Positions 23,342 through 32,630 are shown, counted from the first letter of the stretch. The stretch is 64,000 nt of DNA from Albibacillus kandeliae (GCF_003116585.1 NZ_QEHM01000008.1:248001-312000); one strand, 5' to 3'. Program-made: numbers and translations. Notes: a model not told the origin generated them from the letters alone.

Positions 23342-24865
23342 CTATTCCGGCAAGGTGAACACCTGCCCGGGGTATATCAGGTCCGGGTCGCGGATGCTTT
23401 CGCGGTTGGCCTCGAAGACCCGCACGTAGAGCAGGCCCTCGCCGTAGCGGTCCCGCGAGATCGCCCAGAGCGTATCGCCCTTCTGCACCGTCACTGCGCG
23501 CACCAGCGCCGTCTGCCCCGGCGTGTCGCCCGAGGTGGGCGGGTTCAGCACCTCGGGCGCCTCGCGCTTGAACGGCGTCTCCATGCGGCTCAGCACGTCG
23601 CCCTTGGCGTTCAGTTCGTCCAGCCGGAGGGTATAGACCCCGGGCTCCACGCCGGTCAGCTCGCCCTGCCACTTGCCCTCGGCACTGGCGTCAAGGTCGG
23701 CGACGGCCTTGTTGTCGAGGTAGACGCGGACAACCGAGTTGCCGCGCGCGCGACCGGTCAGTTCGACCTCGCCCTCGTCGGAATAGCTGATGGTGTCCAG
23801 CGCGATGCTGGCCATGGCGTCCGGCTGTTCGGGTGACACCGGCTGCAGCAGTTCCACGCCGTCGCGCGTTGCGCGCAGCACGGCAACCGGGGCCGCCGAC
23901 TGGGCAGGCGCAGCCTCGGTCGATGCCGGCGCAGCGGCGACCGTGGTCGCAGATGCGGCAGGCGTCGGCGTGACCGCCGTGGTCACGGCCTCGGGCACCT
24001 GCGTCGTGGCTTGCGAAGCGTCCGTGCTGGTCGTCGTTTCGACAGTCTCTGTGACAGCAGTGGCCGCAGGCTCGGTCGCGGCAACCTGTTCTGCCACCGG
24101 TGCCGCCGCGCTCTCCTGCGCCGCGACGGGCGCCGTGCCTTCCGTTGGCGCGTCGGGCGTTTCGGGGGCCCCAGTTTCGGCCACCTGCTCCGCTTCCGCA
24201 GAGGGCGCCGGCGTTGCATCGCTGGACCCGGCGGCATCCCCGATCACGGGGGCCGCGCCAACCGCCGGGGCGTCCGCCGCAGGCGTCTCGCCCGTCTCGG
24301 CCGGGGCCTCCACTGCGGCACTTGCCACCTGCTCCTGCGCCTGAACCGGGGCGACGATGATCGGCTCGTCCGAGGTCGACTCCCGCGCACCAAGCGCGGC
24401 CACCATGCTCAGGACGCGGGCAGTCCCGCCGGTCTCCAGCGCGAGGAAGCTGACGAACTTGCCACTGGCGTCCGCCACGGCCTCGCCCACTTCGTCCTCA
24501 TCCAGCAGGAAGGTCACCCGTGACCCTGCGGGCGCGGTGCCAGCGACCAGCGTGGTGCCATCGGGCTCTACCCGGACGACGTCGAAGGCGGGTGCGGCAA
24601 GGGCTGTCTCGGCCTGATCCGTGGTTGCAGTTGCGTCGCCCTGAGCCGGGGCCTGTGCGGTTTCGGAGGGCTGCTCTGCCTGCGGCTCGGCCGTCGCAGT
24701 CTCCTGCCCCTCTCCCGCCTTGTCCGCGACTTCGGGCACCGTGACGGGCTGCGCGAATTCGGGCACCAGACCCGCGTAGTAGACGCCGCCGCCGATGACG
24801 GCCAAACCAAGTGCGATCAACGCGATGAGACCGGGAGCGCTGGGCGCCCCGCCTTCTGATGCCAT
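23342..24865 (-). CDS. LysM-domain protein with long Ala/Pro/Glu/Thr-rich linker
   Basis: 507 residues. A single membrane helix (about 12-32, LIALIALGLAVIGGGVYYAG) anchors it. Residues about 50-330 are low complexity, rich in Ala, Pro, Glu, Thr and Val, with short structured pieces (DVVRVEPDGTTLVAGTAPAG). A LysM peptidoglycan-binding domain ends the protein (VQKGDTLWAISRDRYGEG, NRESIRDPDLIYPGQVF). It probably spans the periplasm and holds peptidoglycan. The ATG follows AGGGA directly. Long antisense frames over the repeats are shadows. Confidence 0.87.
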   Translation of the reverse strand: MASEGGAPSAPGLIALIALGLAVIGGGVYYAGLVPEFAQPVTVPEVADKAGEGQETATAEPQAEQPSETAQAPAQGDATATTDQAETALAAPAFDVVRVEPDGTTLVAGTAPAGSRVTFLLDEDEVGEAVADASGKFVSFLALETGGTARVLSMVAALGARESTSDEPIIVAPVQAQEQVASAAVEAPAETGETPAADAPAVGAAPVIGDAAGSSDATPAPSAEAEQVAETGAPETPDAPTEGTAPVAAQESAAAPVAEQVAATEPAATAVTETVETTTSTDASQATTQVPEAVTTAVTPTPAASATTVAAAPASTEAAPAQSAAPVAVLRATRDGVELLQPVSPEQPDAMASIALDTISYSDEGEVELTGRARGNSVVRVYLDNKAVADLDASAEGKWQGELTGVEPGVYTLRLDELNAKGDVLSRMETPFKREAPEVLNPPTSGDTPGQTALVRAVTVQKGDTLWAISRDRYGEGLLYVRVFEANRESIRDPDLIYPGQVFTLPE

Positions 24866-24981
24866 TCCCTGTGTCCCCAATTGGCGACGTCCCCCGTCGC
24901 AGAGTTGAGCAAGTCTATCAACCGCGCTATCACGGGTCAAAACCACTTTGACGTTTCAGGAAAATTCTGGAAGGCCCGGAT

Positions 24982-25533
24982 ATGACAGCGAAATCCGTCT
25001 GTGTCTATTGCGGCTCACGCGCGGGCACGCGCCCCGCCTATGCCGATCACGCCCGCAGCCTCGGGCAGCTTCTGGCCACCGAAGGCTGGCGCCTCGTCTA
25101 CGGCGCCGGGGACGTGGGGCTGATGGGCGAGGTCGCGCGCTCGGCGCAGCTTGCGGGCGGCGACACGTTCGGGGTGATCCCCGTGCATCTGGTCAAGTGG
25201 GAAGTCGGCAAGACCGACCTGACCCGCTACATCGTCACCGAGACGATGCACGAGCGCAAGAAGGTCATGTTCATGAACGCAGACGCGGTCGTGGTGCTGC
25301 CCGGTGGCGCCGGGTCGCTGGACGAGCTGTTCGAGGTCCTGACATGGGCCCAGCTGGGCCTCCACGCCAAGCCCATCCTGATCCTGAACACCGAGGGGTA
25401 CTGGCAGCCCCTGCTCGACCTTGTCGATCACGTGATCGATCAGGGTTTCGCCGATCCCTCGCTCGCCGCGCTGCTGACAGAGGTCGCAACCCCCGAGGCC
25501 GCCATCGAGACCCTGCGCGCCGCCCTGTCCTGA
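24982..25533 (+). CDS. LOG family protein (cytokinin riboside 5'-monophosphate phosphoribohydrolase family)
   Basis: A 183-residue Rossmann-like protein with the LOG signature PGGAGSLDELFEVLTWAQLG and the start VCVYCGSRAG. Members hydrolyse nucleoside 5'-monophosphates to base and ribose 5-phosphate. In bacteria without cytokinins the role is probably nucleotide clean-up. Its last 94 bases overlap the 3' end of rarD on the other strand. Confidence 0.9.
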   Translation: MTAKSVCVYCGSRAGTRPAYADHARSLGQLLATEGWRLVYGAGDVGLMGEVARSAQLAGGDTFGVIPVHLVKWEVGKTDLTRYIVTETMHERKKVMFMNADAVVVLPGGAGSLDELFEVLTWAQLGLHAKPILILNTEGYWQPLLDLVDHVIDQGFADPSLAALLTEVATPEAAIETLRAALS

Positions 25534-26390
25534 CGGAAGGCCGAGGCCGAGAAGATCGCCAGCGCCGCCCAGATCAGGCCGAAGGCGGCCGCAAGCGGCG
25601 CGGTGAAGGGTTCGGAGAACACCACCACCGCGCAGAGAAACTGCAGCGTCGGGTTGATGTACTGCATCACCCCCAGCGCCGACATCGAGATGCGCTTGGC
25701 CGCGTAGCTGAACAGGATCATCGGGGCCAGCGTCAGCGGCCCCGAGAACAGCAGCAGCAGGCTGTCGTGCCAGTTCGACCCGAAGGCCCCCGTCCGCGTC
25801 GCGTAGACATGGACGAGCACGCCAAGCACGACCGGCATCAGCACCAGCACCTCGCAGGTGACCGAGACCATGGGGCCCAGCGCGATGTTCTTCTTGACGA
25901 TCCCGTAGAGCACGAAGGTCGCTGCCAGCAGCAGCGACATCCACGGCAGCGCGCCCAGTTCGATCGCCAGCACGGCCACCGCCAGCGCGGCAAGGCCGAC
26001 GGCCAGCATCTGCGCCCCCACCATCCGTTCCTTGTAGACGAACCGGCCCACGAGAACCGCCACCAGCGGGAAGATGTAATAGCCGAGGCTGGTCTCGGTG
26101 TTGCGGTCGATCAGCGTGGCATAGATGAACAGGAACCAGTTGGTCGCGATCGACAGCGAGGCCACGACGATCAGCGCCACGCCCTTGACCGTCGACAGCG
26201 CCGCGACGATCTCGCGCCCCCGCCCGCGCATGAGAAGAATGGCCGCGAAGAACAGGAACGACCACAGCATCCGGTTGGCCAGCACCTCGAACGCGGGGAT
26301 ATGCGCCAGCAGCTTGTAGTAGATCGGCGACAGACCCCAGATCGAGCAGGCCCCGACCATCGCCAGCAATCCCTTGGTGCCCTCGGTCAC
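25440..26390 (-). CDS. rarD: RarD family EamA-type transporter
   Basis: About 316 residues with ten hydrophobic segments, typical of the drug/metabolite transporter superfamily. RarD landmarks are GACSIWGLSPIYYKLL, NRMLWSF, ATNWFLFIYA and MQYINPTLQFL. The GTG start was preferred because AGGAAGAG lies 7 bases before it; an ATG 33 bases upstream (26423) has no good site. The final 30 or so residues (Ser/Ala rich) are encoded antisense to the end of the LOG gene. Substrate unknown. Confidence 0.87.
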   Translation of the reverse strand: MTEGTKGLLAMVGACSIWGLSPIYYKLLAHIPAFEVLANRMLWSFLFFAAILLMRGRGREIVAALSTVKGVALIVVASLSIATNWFLFIYATLIDRNTETSLGYYIFPLVAVLVGRFVYKERMVGAQMLAVGLAALAVAVLAIELGALPWMSLLLAATFVLYGIVKKNIALGPMVSVTCEVLVLMPVVLGVLVHVYATRTGAFGSNWHDSLLLLFSGPLTLAPMILFSYAAKRISMSALGVMQYINPTLQFLCAVVVFSEPFTAPLAAAFGLIWAALAIFSASAFRQDRAARRVSMAASGVATSVSSAASEGSAKP

Positions 26391-26477
26391 GACAACTCTC
26401 TTCCTGTCCTTGTTAACAACCATGCTTGATCAGGCCCGCGCGGGAAAGGCAAGGCCCGGCCGTCGCGCCCCGGCCAC

Positions 26478-26512
26478 GAAAAAGCCCTGCCGCGGGGGTG
26501 CGGCAGGGCTTC
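26478..26512 (-). terminator. rho-independent terminator of sodB
   Basis: An 11-bp stem, arms AGCCCTGCCGC and GCGGCAGGGCT, followed on the minus strand by T residues, 27 bases after the sodB stop. Confidence 0.88.
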
Positions 26513-26536
26513 GCAGAGCACGTATCGCGCGGCGGA

Positions 26537-27136
26537 TTACATCCGCGAGGCGACGTTTTCCCAGTTGACCAGGTTGTCGAGGAAGTTGGTCAGGTAGGCC
26601 GGGCGCTTGTTGCGGAAGTCGATGTAGTAGGAGTGTTCCCACACGTCGCAGCCCAGCAGCGCGGTCTGGCCAAAGCACAGCGGGTTCACGCCGTTCTCGG
26701 TCTTGGTGATCTTCAGGCCGCCATCGGTGTCCTTGACCAGCCATGCCCAGCCCGAACCGAACTGGCCGGCGCCGGCGGCGGAGAACTGCGACTTGAACTC
26801 GTCGACCGAGCCGAAGGACTCGACCAGCGCCTTTTCCAGGTCGCCCGGCATCTTGCTGTCGCCGGGGCCCATCATTTCCCAGAACTGGTTGTGGTTCCAG
26901 AGCTGGCTGATGTTGTTGAAGATGCCGTTCTGTGCAACCGCGCCCTTGTCGTAGGTGCCGACGATGATCTCTTCCAGAGACTTCGACGCCCACTCGGTGC
27001 CTTCGATCAGCTTGTTGCCGTTGTCGACATAGGCCTTGTGGTGAAGGTCGTGGTGAAACTCGAGCGTTTCCTTCGACATGCCCTTGGATGCGAGTGCGTC
27101 GTGGGCGTAGGGAAGGTCAGGAAGTTCAAAAGCCAT
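26537..27136 (-). CDS. sodB: superoxide dismutase, iron type
   Basis: Converts superoxide to oxygen and hydrogen peroxide in the cytoplasm. Metal ligands align as H28 (LEFHHDLHH), H82 (LWNHNQFW), and D164 and H168 (CDVWEHSYY). Gln78 just before the WNH motif is the outer-sphere glutamine position used by iron enzymes, so iron is the likely metal. 199 residues. GAGGGGG precedes the ATG; a longer frame is not needed. Confidence 0.95.
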   Translation of the reverse strand: MAFELPDLPYAHDALASKGMSKETLEFHHDLHHKAYVDNGNKLIEGTEWASKSLEEIIVGTYDKGAVAQNGIFNNISQLWNHNQFWEMMGPGDSKMPGDLEKALVESFGSVDEFKSQFSAAGAGQFGSGWAWLVKDTDGGLKITKTENGVNPLCFGQTALLGCDVWEHSYYIDFRNKRPAYLTNFLDNLVNWENVASRM

Positions 27137-27347
27137 GTCGGCCCCCTCTGGTATTGGTGAATGTCCTGCGCAGTAACTGAGCCCGTTCCATGCTATCGTC
27201 AAGGGTTAAGGTCAGTTTCCGCCTGCTTTCCAACCGTCTACCTGCCAGCGTTGCCTCTCGGCGCGAGAGGCCCAGCTTTGCGTGCCTTGCACGTGATGGA
27301 TTGAGACACCGGCTGGACTTCGCTGGTTCGCGTCAGGAGGACGACGT

Positions 27348-27764
27348 CTACCCGGTCTCGCTTACCAGGACACATTTCCCCTCGCCCGAGGCCCAGTTGT
27401 CATAACCGGCCGGATGAGCGCTCACGGTGATGGTTTTGGCAACCGTATCGAGGCGCACCATGAAGTCGAGCTTGAAGCTATGCCCGTACTTTGGCTTTTT
27501 CTGAGTGACTCGCCAGAAGTACTGCAATTTTCTCTCGCTGGTTCTCTTCAGTTCTACGGGAATGTCATGTCCGTGAACCAGGTCGATGAACCGGTCGTAT
27601 GCCCTGCCCTCTGTCTGATCAGCATTAAGGCCAAGGTACATCGTTCCCTGCAGAAACCGCGAGTCCGGTGCGGTCGGTTTCACATCACACTTGTAAACCA
27701 CAGCCCCGGCACTTCCCGCCGAAAATACGAGAGCGGCAATTGCCGCGAATAATTTAGCTTTCAA
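27348..27764 (-). CDS. small secreted protein, hypothetical
   Basis: I do not recognise a family. The TTG start is preferred because AAGGG lies 7 bases before it and it gives an ideal signal peptide (KAKLFAAIAALVFSAGSAGA). A GTG 33 bases upstream is the alternative. The mature part, about 118 residues, has two Cys (YKCDV near the start and GKCVLV near the end) that may pair, and many aromatic and basic residues. Base composition is clearly more AT-rich than the neighbours, which hints at relaxed constraint or transfer. Confidence 0.65.
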   Translation of the reverse strand: MKAKLFAAIAALVFSAGSAGAVVYKCDVKPTAPDSRFLQGTMYLGLNADQTEGRAYDRFIDLVHGHDIPVELKRTSERKLQYFWRVTQKKPKYGHSFKLDFMVRLDTVAKTITVSAHPAGYDNWASGEGKCVLVSETG

Positions 27765-27851
27765 TTCCAGACCCTTAATTTCCGTTACGTCAGCCACTTT
27801 CTATGCGCGGCCGGGTCCGGTGACATTATTCGAATTGATCAACAATTGAAG

Positions 27852-27894
27852 TAAAAACTGAAATGCCAGCCCGAATTCCCGGACTGGCATTTCA
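27852..27894 (-). terminator. rho-independent terminator of the sox operon
   Basis: An 11-bp stem, arms TGAAATGCCAG and CTGGCATTTCA, followed on the minus strand by GTTTTT. It lies 29 bases after the soxG stop. Confidence 0.85.
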
Positions 27895-27922
27895 ATTGCT
27901 TTTCTGCGCGATTGCGGAAATC

Positions 27923-28489
27923 TCAGAAATACCCGACTTCCGAACCCTCTGCCGCCGCGACCTTCAACAGGTCAAAGGCATATTGCGCGACCGAGCGGAA
28001 GCAGAACAGGCCGAAGGTCTCGTCGTCTTCCATCCAGAAGGCCGCCGACACCTGCGCAAGGCGGCTGCGACGCACCTGCCCGGGCCCGAAGACCTCGGGC
28101 GAGAGGTCCGCCGGGGTCAGCTTGGACAGCACATCGCGCGCGGCCGGGCCGGAGACCCGGAACACCGTCCGCGCATCCGACACGTTGACCGCAAGCGCAT
28201 GGGTGCCCGCCAGCGCCTCGTTCAGCGCGGCCACCCGTGCCTCCACCTCGGAATAGGGGCACAGCAGCATCAGCTCGTCCGGCGACATCCAGACCACGCC
28301 GCCGGTGTCCGAGAAGATCGCCTCGCGCTGCTCGGGCATGACGGTGCCCGCGACAGAGAGCACGGCCTTCTTGATCGCCGCCGAGGACTGGTCGCCCCGC
28401 AGGGTGATCATGCCGTGCAGCCCGGTCTCCTCGACCTTGGCGATACCCTTGAATTCGGCCCGGTTGAGGGCGCTGGTGGGTTCAGACAT
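27923..28489 (-). CDS. soxG: sarcosine oxidase subunit gamma
   Basis: A 188-residue subunit of heterotetrameric sarcosine oxidase, which oxidatively demethylates sarcosine to glycine and passes the methylene group to tetrahydrofolate. Gamma shares its fold with the C-terminal half of GcvT-like proteins. Seen features are WMSPDELMLLCPYSEVEA, VNVSDARTVFRVSGPAARDVLSKL and SRLAQVSAAFWM. It is the last gene of the operon, overlaps soxA by 8 bases and is followed by a terminator. Confidence 0.93.
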   Translation of the reverse strand: MSEPTSALNRAEFKGIAKVEETGLHGMITLRGDQSSAAIKKAVLSVAGTVMPEQREAIFSDTGGVVWMSPDELMLLCPYSEVEARVAALNEALAGTHALAVNVSDARTVFRVSGPAARDVLSKLTPADLSPEVFGPGQVRRSRLAQVSAAFWMEDDETFGLFCFRSVAQYAFDLLKVAAAEGSEVGYF

Positions 28490-31400
28490 TCTGCTTCTCC
28501 CCGTCCTTGTCGTAGAAGACCGGATCGACGATCCGCGCCTTGAAGACCGTTCCGTCGGTCCCCGGGAACTCGATCACCTCGCCCATGCGCTCCGGCCCCT
28601 TCAGAACCAGCCCCATGGCAATGCCCTTGCACAGCGTCGGCGAGTAGTAGGTCGAGGTCACCCGCCCCTGCGTGTTGCGCTGGCCGTTCGGGTTCACGCC
28701 CTCGGCGACCGCATAGGCCCCATCGGGCAGCACGGCACCGTCGAGCGTCTCCAGCCCGACCAGCTTCCAGCGGTTCGGATCGGTCATGTGCGCCCGTTCC
28801 TGCGCCCGCTTGCCGAGGAAGTCTTCCTTCTTCTTCGAGATAGCCCAGTTCAGCCCCAGATCCTGCGGGATGATGGTGCCGTCGGTCTCGTCCCCGATCA
28901 TGATAAAGCCCTTCTCGGCCCGCATGATGTGCAGCGCCTCGGTGCCATAGGGCATGATGCCGAACTCCTTGCCGGCCGCGACCAGCGCCTCCCAGAAGGC
29001 AAGGCCCTGCGCGGTCGGCACAGCGATCTCGTAGCTGAGCTCGCCCGAGAAGGAGATCCGATAGGCCCGCACGTCGAAACCGCCCAGCGTACCGTCCTGC
29101 CACGTCATGAACGGGAAGGTCTCGGCCGACACATCCATGCCACCCAGCTTCTCCAGCAGCATCCGCGCCTTCGGCCCCACCACGGCGACCTGCGCATATT
29201 GCTCGGTCAGGTTGGCGGCATAGACCTGCATGTCCCACCACTCGGTCTGCAGCCACTCTTCCATGTGCGCATGGATGCGGTCGGCGCCGCCCGTCGTGGT
29301 GTGGCAGAGGAAGGTCTCGTCATCAATGCGCGCCACGACGCCATCGTCCACGAGGAACCCGTTCTCGTTGCACATCAGGCCGTAGCGGCATTTGCCCGGT
29401 TTCAACGAAGACATCATGTTGGTGTAGAGCAGGTCGAGGAACTTGCCCGCATCCGGCCCCTTGACGAGGATCTTGCCCAGCGTCGAGGCGTCCAGCAGAC
29501 CGACGTTCTCGCGGGTGTTCTTCACCTCGCGCATCACCGCGTCATGCACACTCTCGCCGCTGCGCGCAAAAGCGTAGGGACGGCGCCAGTGGCCGACCGG
29601 CTCCCAGTCCGCGCCGTTCTTCTCGTGCCAGCCATGCATCGCGGTGCGGCGCAGGGGCTGAAAGACCGCCCCGCGCGCCTCGCCGCCGATGGCCCCCATC
29701 GAGATCGGCGTATAGGGCGGGCGGAAGGTAGTCGTCCCCACCGCCGGAATCTCGGCGCCCAGCGCATCGGCTAGGGTTGCCAGGCCGTTGATGTTGCTGA
29801 GCTTCCCTTGATCCGTGGCCATGCCGAGCGTGGTGTAGCGCTTCGTATGCTCGACGCTCTCGTACCCCTCGCGCGCGGCCAGTTGCACGTCCGAGACCTT
29901 CACGTCGTTCTGGTAATCCAGCCAGGCTTTCATGCGCAGTTGCACCCGCGCGTCGCGCGGCATCATCCAGACCGGTTCAATCGGCGTCTCGGGCGCGGGT
30001 TCGGCCTCGATGGCCGCCGCCTTCTTCAGCTTGTAGCCCGCCGCCTTGGCCGCAGCACGCCCCGCCTCGACGGCATCGCCACAGATGGCGTCCAGCATCA
30101 TCACCCCGTTGGCGGAGCCTGCGGGCACCACGTAGGGCTGGCCATCCGCACCGGTCGGCGCGCGCGTGGCGTCCGGCCGGAAATAAGCCTGCTCCGCGTC
30201 CCAGGTCAGCTTGCCGCCGCAATGGGACCACAGGTGCACCACCGGCGACCAGCCGCCGGACATGGCGACCGCATCGCAGGCGACCTCTTCCAGCGCCCCG
30301 CCGGCACCGGCATAGGCGCAGATCTGGACCTTCTTGACCCGCTTGCCGCCCGACACCTTGCCGATGGCACGGCCACAGTCGATGCGGATTCCCAGTCGCC
30401 GGGCCTCGGCCATCAGGGCGCCGCCGCCGGTCTCGCGGGCGTCGAGGATACGTAGCACCTCCTGCCCCGCCTGTTTCAGCGCGATGGCGGTACGATAACC
30501 GTCGTCGTTGTTGGTCGCGACGATCACCCGCTTCCCGGCGGACACCGCATAGTTCACGAGGTAGTCGCGCACCGCCGAGGCCAGCATCACGCCCGGTACG
30601 TCGTTTCCGGCAAAGGACAGCGGACGTTCGATTGCGCCGGTCGCCGTCACGATCTGCTTGGCGCGGACCCGCCACAGCCGGTGCCGCGGCCCCGGCGCGC
30701 CGGGCTGGTGGTCGCGCACCCGCTCGTAGCCAAGCAGATAGCCGTGGTCGTAGACACCGGAGGCCATGCAGCGCAGGCGCAGGGTGACGTTCGGCATCTC
30801 CGACAGCTCGCGCACCAGCGCGTCGATGTAGTCACCCACCGGCTGGCCATCGACAAGGCCACCATCGACCGGGGCACGCCCGCCCCAGTGGGCGGTCTGC
30901 TCCATCAGCAGAACCTTGGCGCCGGTGACAGCCGCGGCGCGCGCTGCCAGCAAACCGGCAATGCCCCCGCCCACGACGACGACATCGGTGTGCAGGTGGA
31001 AATGCTCGTAGCTGTCCGCGTCTTCCGAATCCGGCGCCCGGCCCAAGCCCGCCGACTGGCGGATGAAGGGCTCGTAGACGTGTTTCCAGAAAGACCGCGG
31101 GTGGATGAACATCTTGTAGTAGAAGCCCGCCGGCAGGAACCGCGAGAGCTTGGCGTTCAGCGCGCCCACGTCGAATTCAAGCGACGGCCAGTGGTTCTGC
31201 GAGGTCGCGCTCAGCCCGGCGAAAAGCTCGGTCGTGGTCGCGCGCTGGTTCGGCTCGAACCGGGCGCCCTCGCCCATGTTCACGAGGGCGTTGGGCTCTT
31301 CGGCCCCGCTGGCCACGATGCCGCGCGGACGGTGGTACTTGAACGACCGCCCCACAAGCATCTGGTCACTGCCCAGCAGCGCCGAGGCCAGCGTGTCGCC

Positions 31401-31493
31401 CGCATAGCCCTTGAGCCTGGCGCCATTGAACGAAAAGGAGATTTCGGTCGCCCGGTCGATTAACCGGCCGCCCGTGGACAGGCGCACACTCAT
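28482..31493 (-). CDS. soxA: sarcosine oxidase subunit alpha
   Basis: 1003 residues. An N-terminal ferredoxin-like region (about 15-90, FSFNGARLKGYAGDTLASAL and FKYHRPRGI) precedes a dinucleotide-binding domain with GGGIAG at 175-180. The C-terminal 400 residues are a GcvT-like tetrahydrofolate-binding domain (YRISFSGELSYEIAVP, GLNWAISKKKEDF). Alpha binds NAD and folate and shares FMN with beta. AAGGGGG precedes the ATG. In the same operon as soxD and soxG. Confidence 0.95.
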   Translation of the reverse strand: MSVRLSTGGRLIDRATEISFSFNGARLKGYAGDTLASALLGSDQMLVGRSFKYHRPRGIVASGAEEPNALVNMGEGARFEPNQRATTTELFAGLSATSQNHWPSLEFDVGALNAKLSRFLPAGFYYKMFIHPRSFWKHVYEPFIRQSAGLGRAPDSEDADSYEHFHLHTDVVVVGGGIAGLLAARAAAVTGAKVLLMEQTAHWGGRAPVDGGLVDGQPVGDYIDALVRELSEMPNVTLRLRCMASGVYDHGYLLGYERVRDHQPGAPGPRHRLWRVRAKQIVTATGAIERPLSFAGNDVPGVMLASAVRDYLVNYAVSAGKRVIVATNNDDGYRTAIALKQAGQEVLRILDARETGGGALMAEARRLGIRIDCGRAIGKVSGGKRVKKVQICAYAGAGGALEEVACDAVAMSGGWSPVVHLWSHCGGKLTWDAEQAYFRPDATRAPTGADGQPYVVPAGSANGVMMLDAICGDAVEAGRAAAKAAGYKLKKAAAIEAEPAPETPIEPVWMMPRDARVQLRMKAWLDYQNDVKVSDVQLAAREGYESVEHTKRYTTLGMATDQGKLSNINGLATLADALGAEIPAVGTTTFRPPYTPISMGAIGGEARGAVFQPLRRTAMHGWHEKNGADWEPVGHWRRPYAFARSGESVHDAVMREVKNTRENVGLLDASTLGKILVKGPDAGKFLDLLYTNMMSSLKPGKCRYGLMCNENGFLVDDGVVARIDDETFLCHTTTGGADRIHAHMEEWLQTEWWDMQVYAANLTEQYAQVAVVGPKARMLLEKLGGMDVSAETFPFMTWQDGTLGGFDVRAYRISFSGELSYEIAVPTAQGLAFWEALVAAGKEFGIMPYGTEALHIMRAEKGFIMIGDETDGTIIPQDLGLNWAISKKKEDFLGKRAQERAHMTDPNRWKLVGLETLDGAVLPDGAYAVAEGVNPNGQRNTQGRVTSTYYSPTLCKGIAMGLVLKGPERMGEVIEFPGTDGTVFKARIVDPVFYDKDGEKQNV

Positions 31494-31533
31494 GCAAGCC
31501 CCCTTTCACACGTGAAAGTATTGATAACGTAGA

Positions 31534-31863
31534 TCATTTGAACAGCCGCCAGGACCAGCCGGGCGCGATCCCGGAAATCTTGTTGCGGATCTCGACGGGC
31601 GGCTCGGATGTCTGCGCCGGATAGGTCCCGTAGACCTCCAGCGTCATGGTATTGCGCGCCGCGTGAAACCACTTGCCGCAGCCATGCGAGTGGCGCCAGC
31701 GTTCGAAGTGAACCCCCTTGGGGTTCTCGCGTTCGAACAGATAGGCCTCGAAGTCCTCGTCCGACGAACCGGGGCCGAAGCGCTTGAGATGCGCCTCGCC
31801 GCCCGCCGTCAGCTCGGTTTCATCCGCCATCACGCCGCAGTAAGGGCATTCAAGGGTCAGCAT
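31534..31863 (-). CDS. soxD: sarcosine oxidase subunit delta
   Basis: A 109-residue zinc-binding subunit of heterotetrameric sarcosine oxidase. Zinc ligands are visible as C6-x2-C9 near the start (LECPYCG) and H60 and C62 in WRHSHGCGKWFH. AGGAGA precedes the ATG. It heads the soxDAG block, but the three small membrane genes that follow separate it from soxB, which normally lies directly upstream. Confidence 0.95.
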   Translation of the reverse strand: MLTLECPYCGVMADETELTAGGEAHLKRFGPGSSDEDFEAYLFERENPKGVHFERWRHSHGCGKWFHAARNTMTLEVYGTYPAQTSEPPVEIRNKISGIAPGWSWRLFK

Positions 31864-31892
31864 GGCTGGGTCTCCTGACAGGAAGACACGTC

Positions 31893-31922
31893 AAGGGCGG
31901 GCGCCCAATGGCACCCGCCCTT
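31893..31922 (-). terminator. hairpin between a small membrane gene and soxD
   Basis: Arms AAGGGCGGG and CCCGCCCTT form a 9-bp stem in the 84 bases before soxD. No T run follows on the minus strand, so termination may be partial or the hairpin may stabilise RNA. Confidence 0.5.
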
Positions 31923-31947
31923 CCGGTCGTGTTCGTGAGTGTTTTGG

Positions 31948-32151
31948 CTAGTCGCTTCCGACCGGGGTCGGCTCGACCGGGATCGGCTCGGTCCGGATGA
32001 CGGCTGAAGTTCCATCAGGCCGGACACCTGTGGTCTGACCCATGGGCCGCGTCGCGATCGAGAGGACGAAATAGAGGACCACCAGGACGAAAATGACCGC
32101 TGCGAATATCCAGCCGGTCGACCTGCGCTGGGGGGCGTAGAAATCCGACAT
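31948..32151 (-). CDS. small single-pass membrane protein
   Basis: 67 residues. A short polar N-terminus, one membrane helix at about 14-34 (IFAAVIFVLVVLYFVLSIA) and a Pro/Thr/Val-rich tail. AGGAGGA precedes the ATG. It is one of three tandem small membrane genes placed between soxB and soxD. No family recognised. Confidence 0.65.
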   Translation of the reverse strand: MSDFYAPQRRSTGWIFAAVIFVLVVLYFVLSIATRPMGQTTGVRPDGTSAVIRTEPIPVEPTPVGSD

Positions 32152-32365
32152 GAGTGATCCTCCTTCCGTGCAGGGAAAGGATGGGTCATTCGCATGTTCA
32201 GGGCAATCGACGAGGACGAGCGGCGCGGAAATCGGCGGGGGTCGGCCAGAACGGTGGTCTGGCGCAAGCCGTTTTCAGCCGTAGGGAAATTTGGTCTCTT
32301 GAAGGTCATGCGCACCACCCTACGACCGGGCCTGCGACCGGGGTCGCACAGTGGGGTGCAGACAC

Positions 32366-32396
32366 GAAAAAGATGGGCACGAGGCGGGCCCATCTT
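32366..32396 (-). terminator. rho-independent terminator
   Basis: A 9-bp stem, arms AAGATGGGC and GCCCATCTT, followed by T residues on the minus strand, 45 bases after the stop of the small membrane gene to its right. It shows that these small genes are at least partly separate transcripts from soxDAG. Confidence 0.8.
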
Positions 32397-32441
32397 GAAC
32401 TCTTTACATTACGTGTACGGTCCGCCGGGAGGCGGGGGAAC

Positions 32442-32630
32442 TCAGTTGGTGACTTCGCCTTCGATCGCTTTGCCACCTGGCAGTTCGATGCGAACGTCCG
32501 GCTTGTCGCCACTCGGCAGTCCGCCACCGAAAGCGATCCATGCGACAACACCCAACGCCACGACGACGCCCCCGAGAATGAAAGCGAGCGCGCTATTGCT
32601 GTTTGACGATTGCTGTGTCTGGTCGGACAT
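32442..32630 (-). CDS. small single-pass membrane protein
   Basis: 62 residues. A Ser/Asn/Gln-rich N-terminus, one membrane helix at about 15-34 (ALAFILGGVVVALGVVAWIA) and a short acidic tail. AAGGAGAG precedes the ATG. The helix resembles that of the next small protein (shared A-x-AFI-x-GG-x-VVA pattern), so the two may be old duplicates. Function unknown. Confidence 0.65.
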   Translation of the reverse strand: MSDQTQQSSNSNSALAFILGGVVVALGVVAWIAFGGGLPSGDKPDVRIELPGGKAIEGEVTN

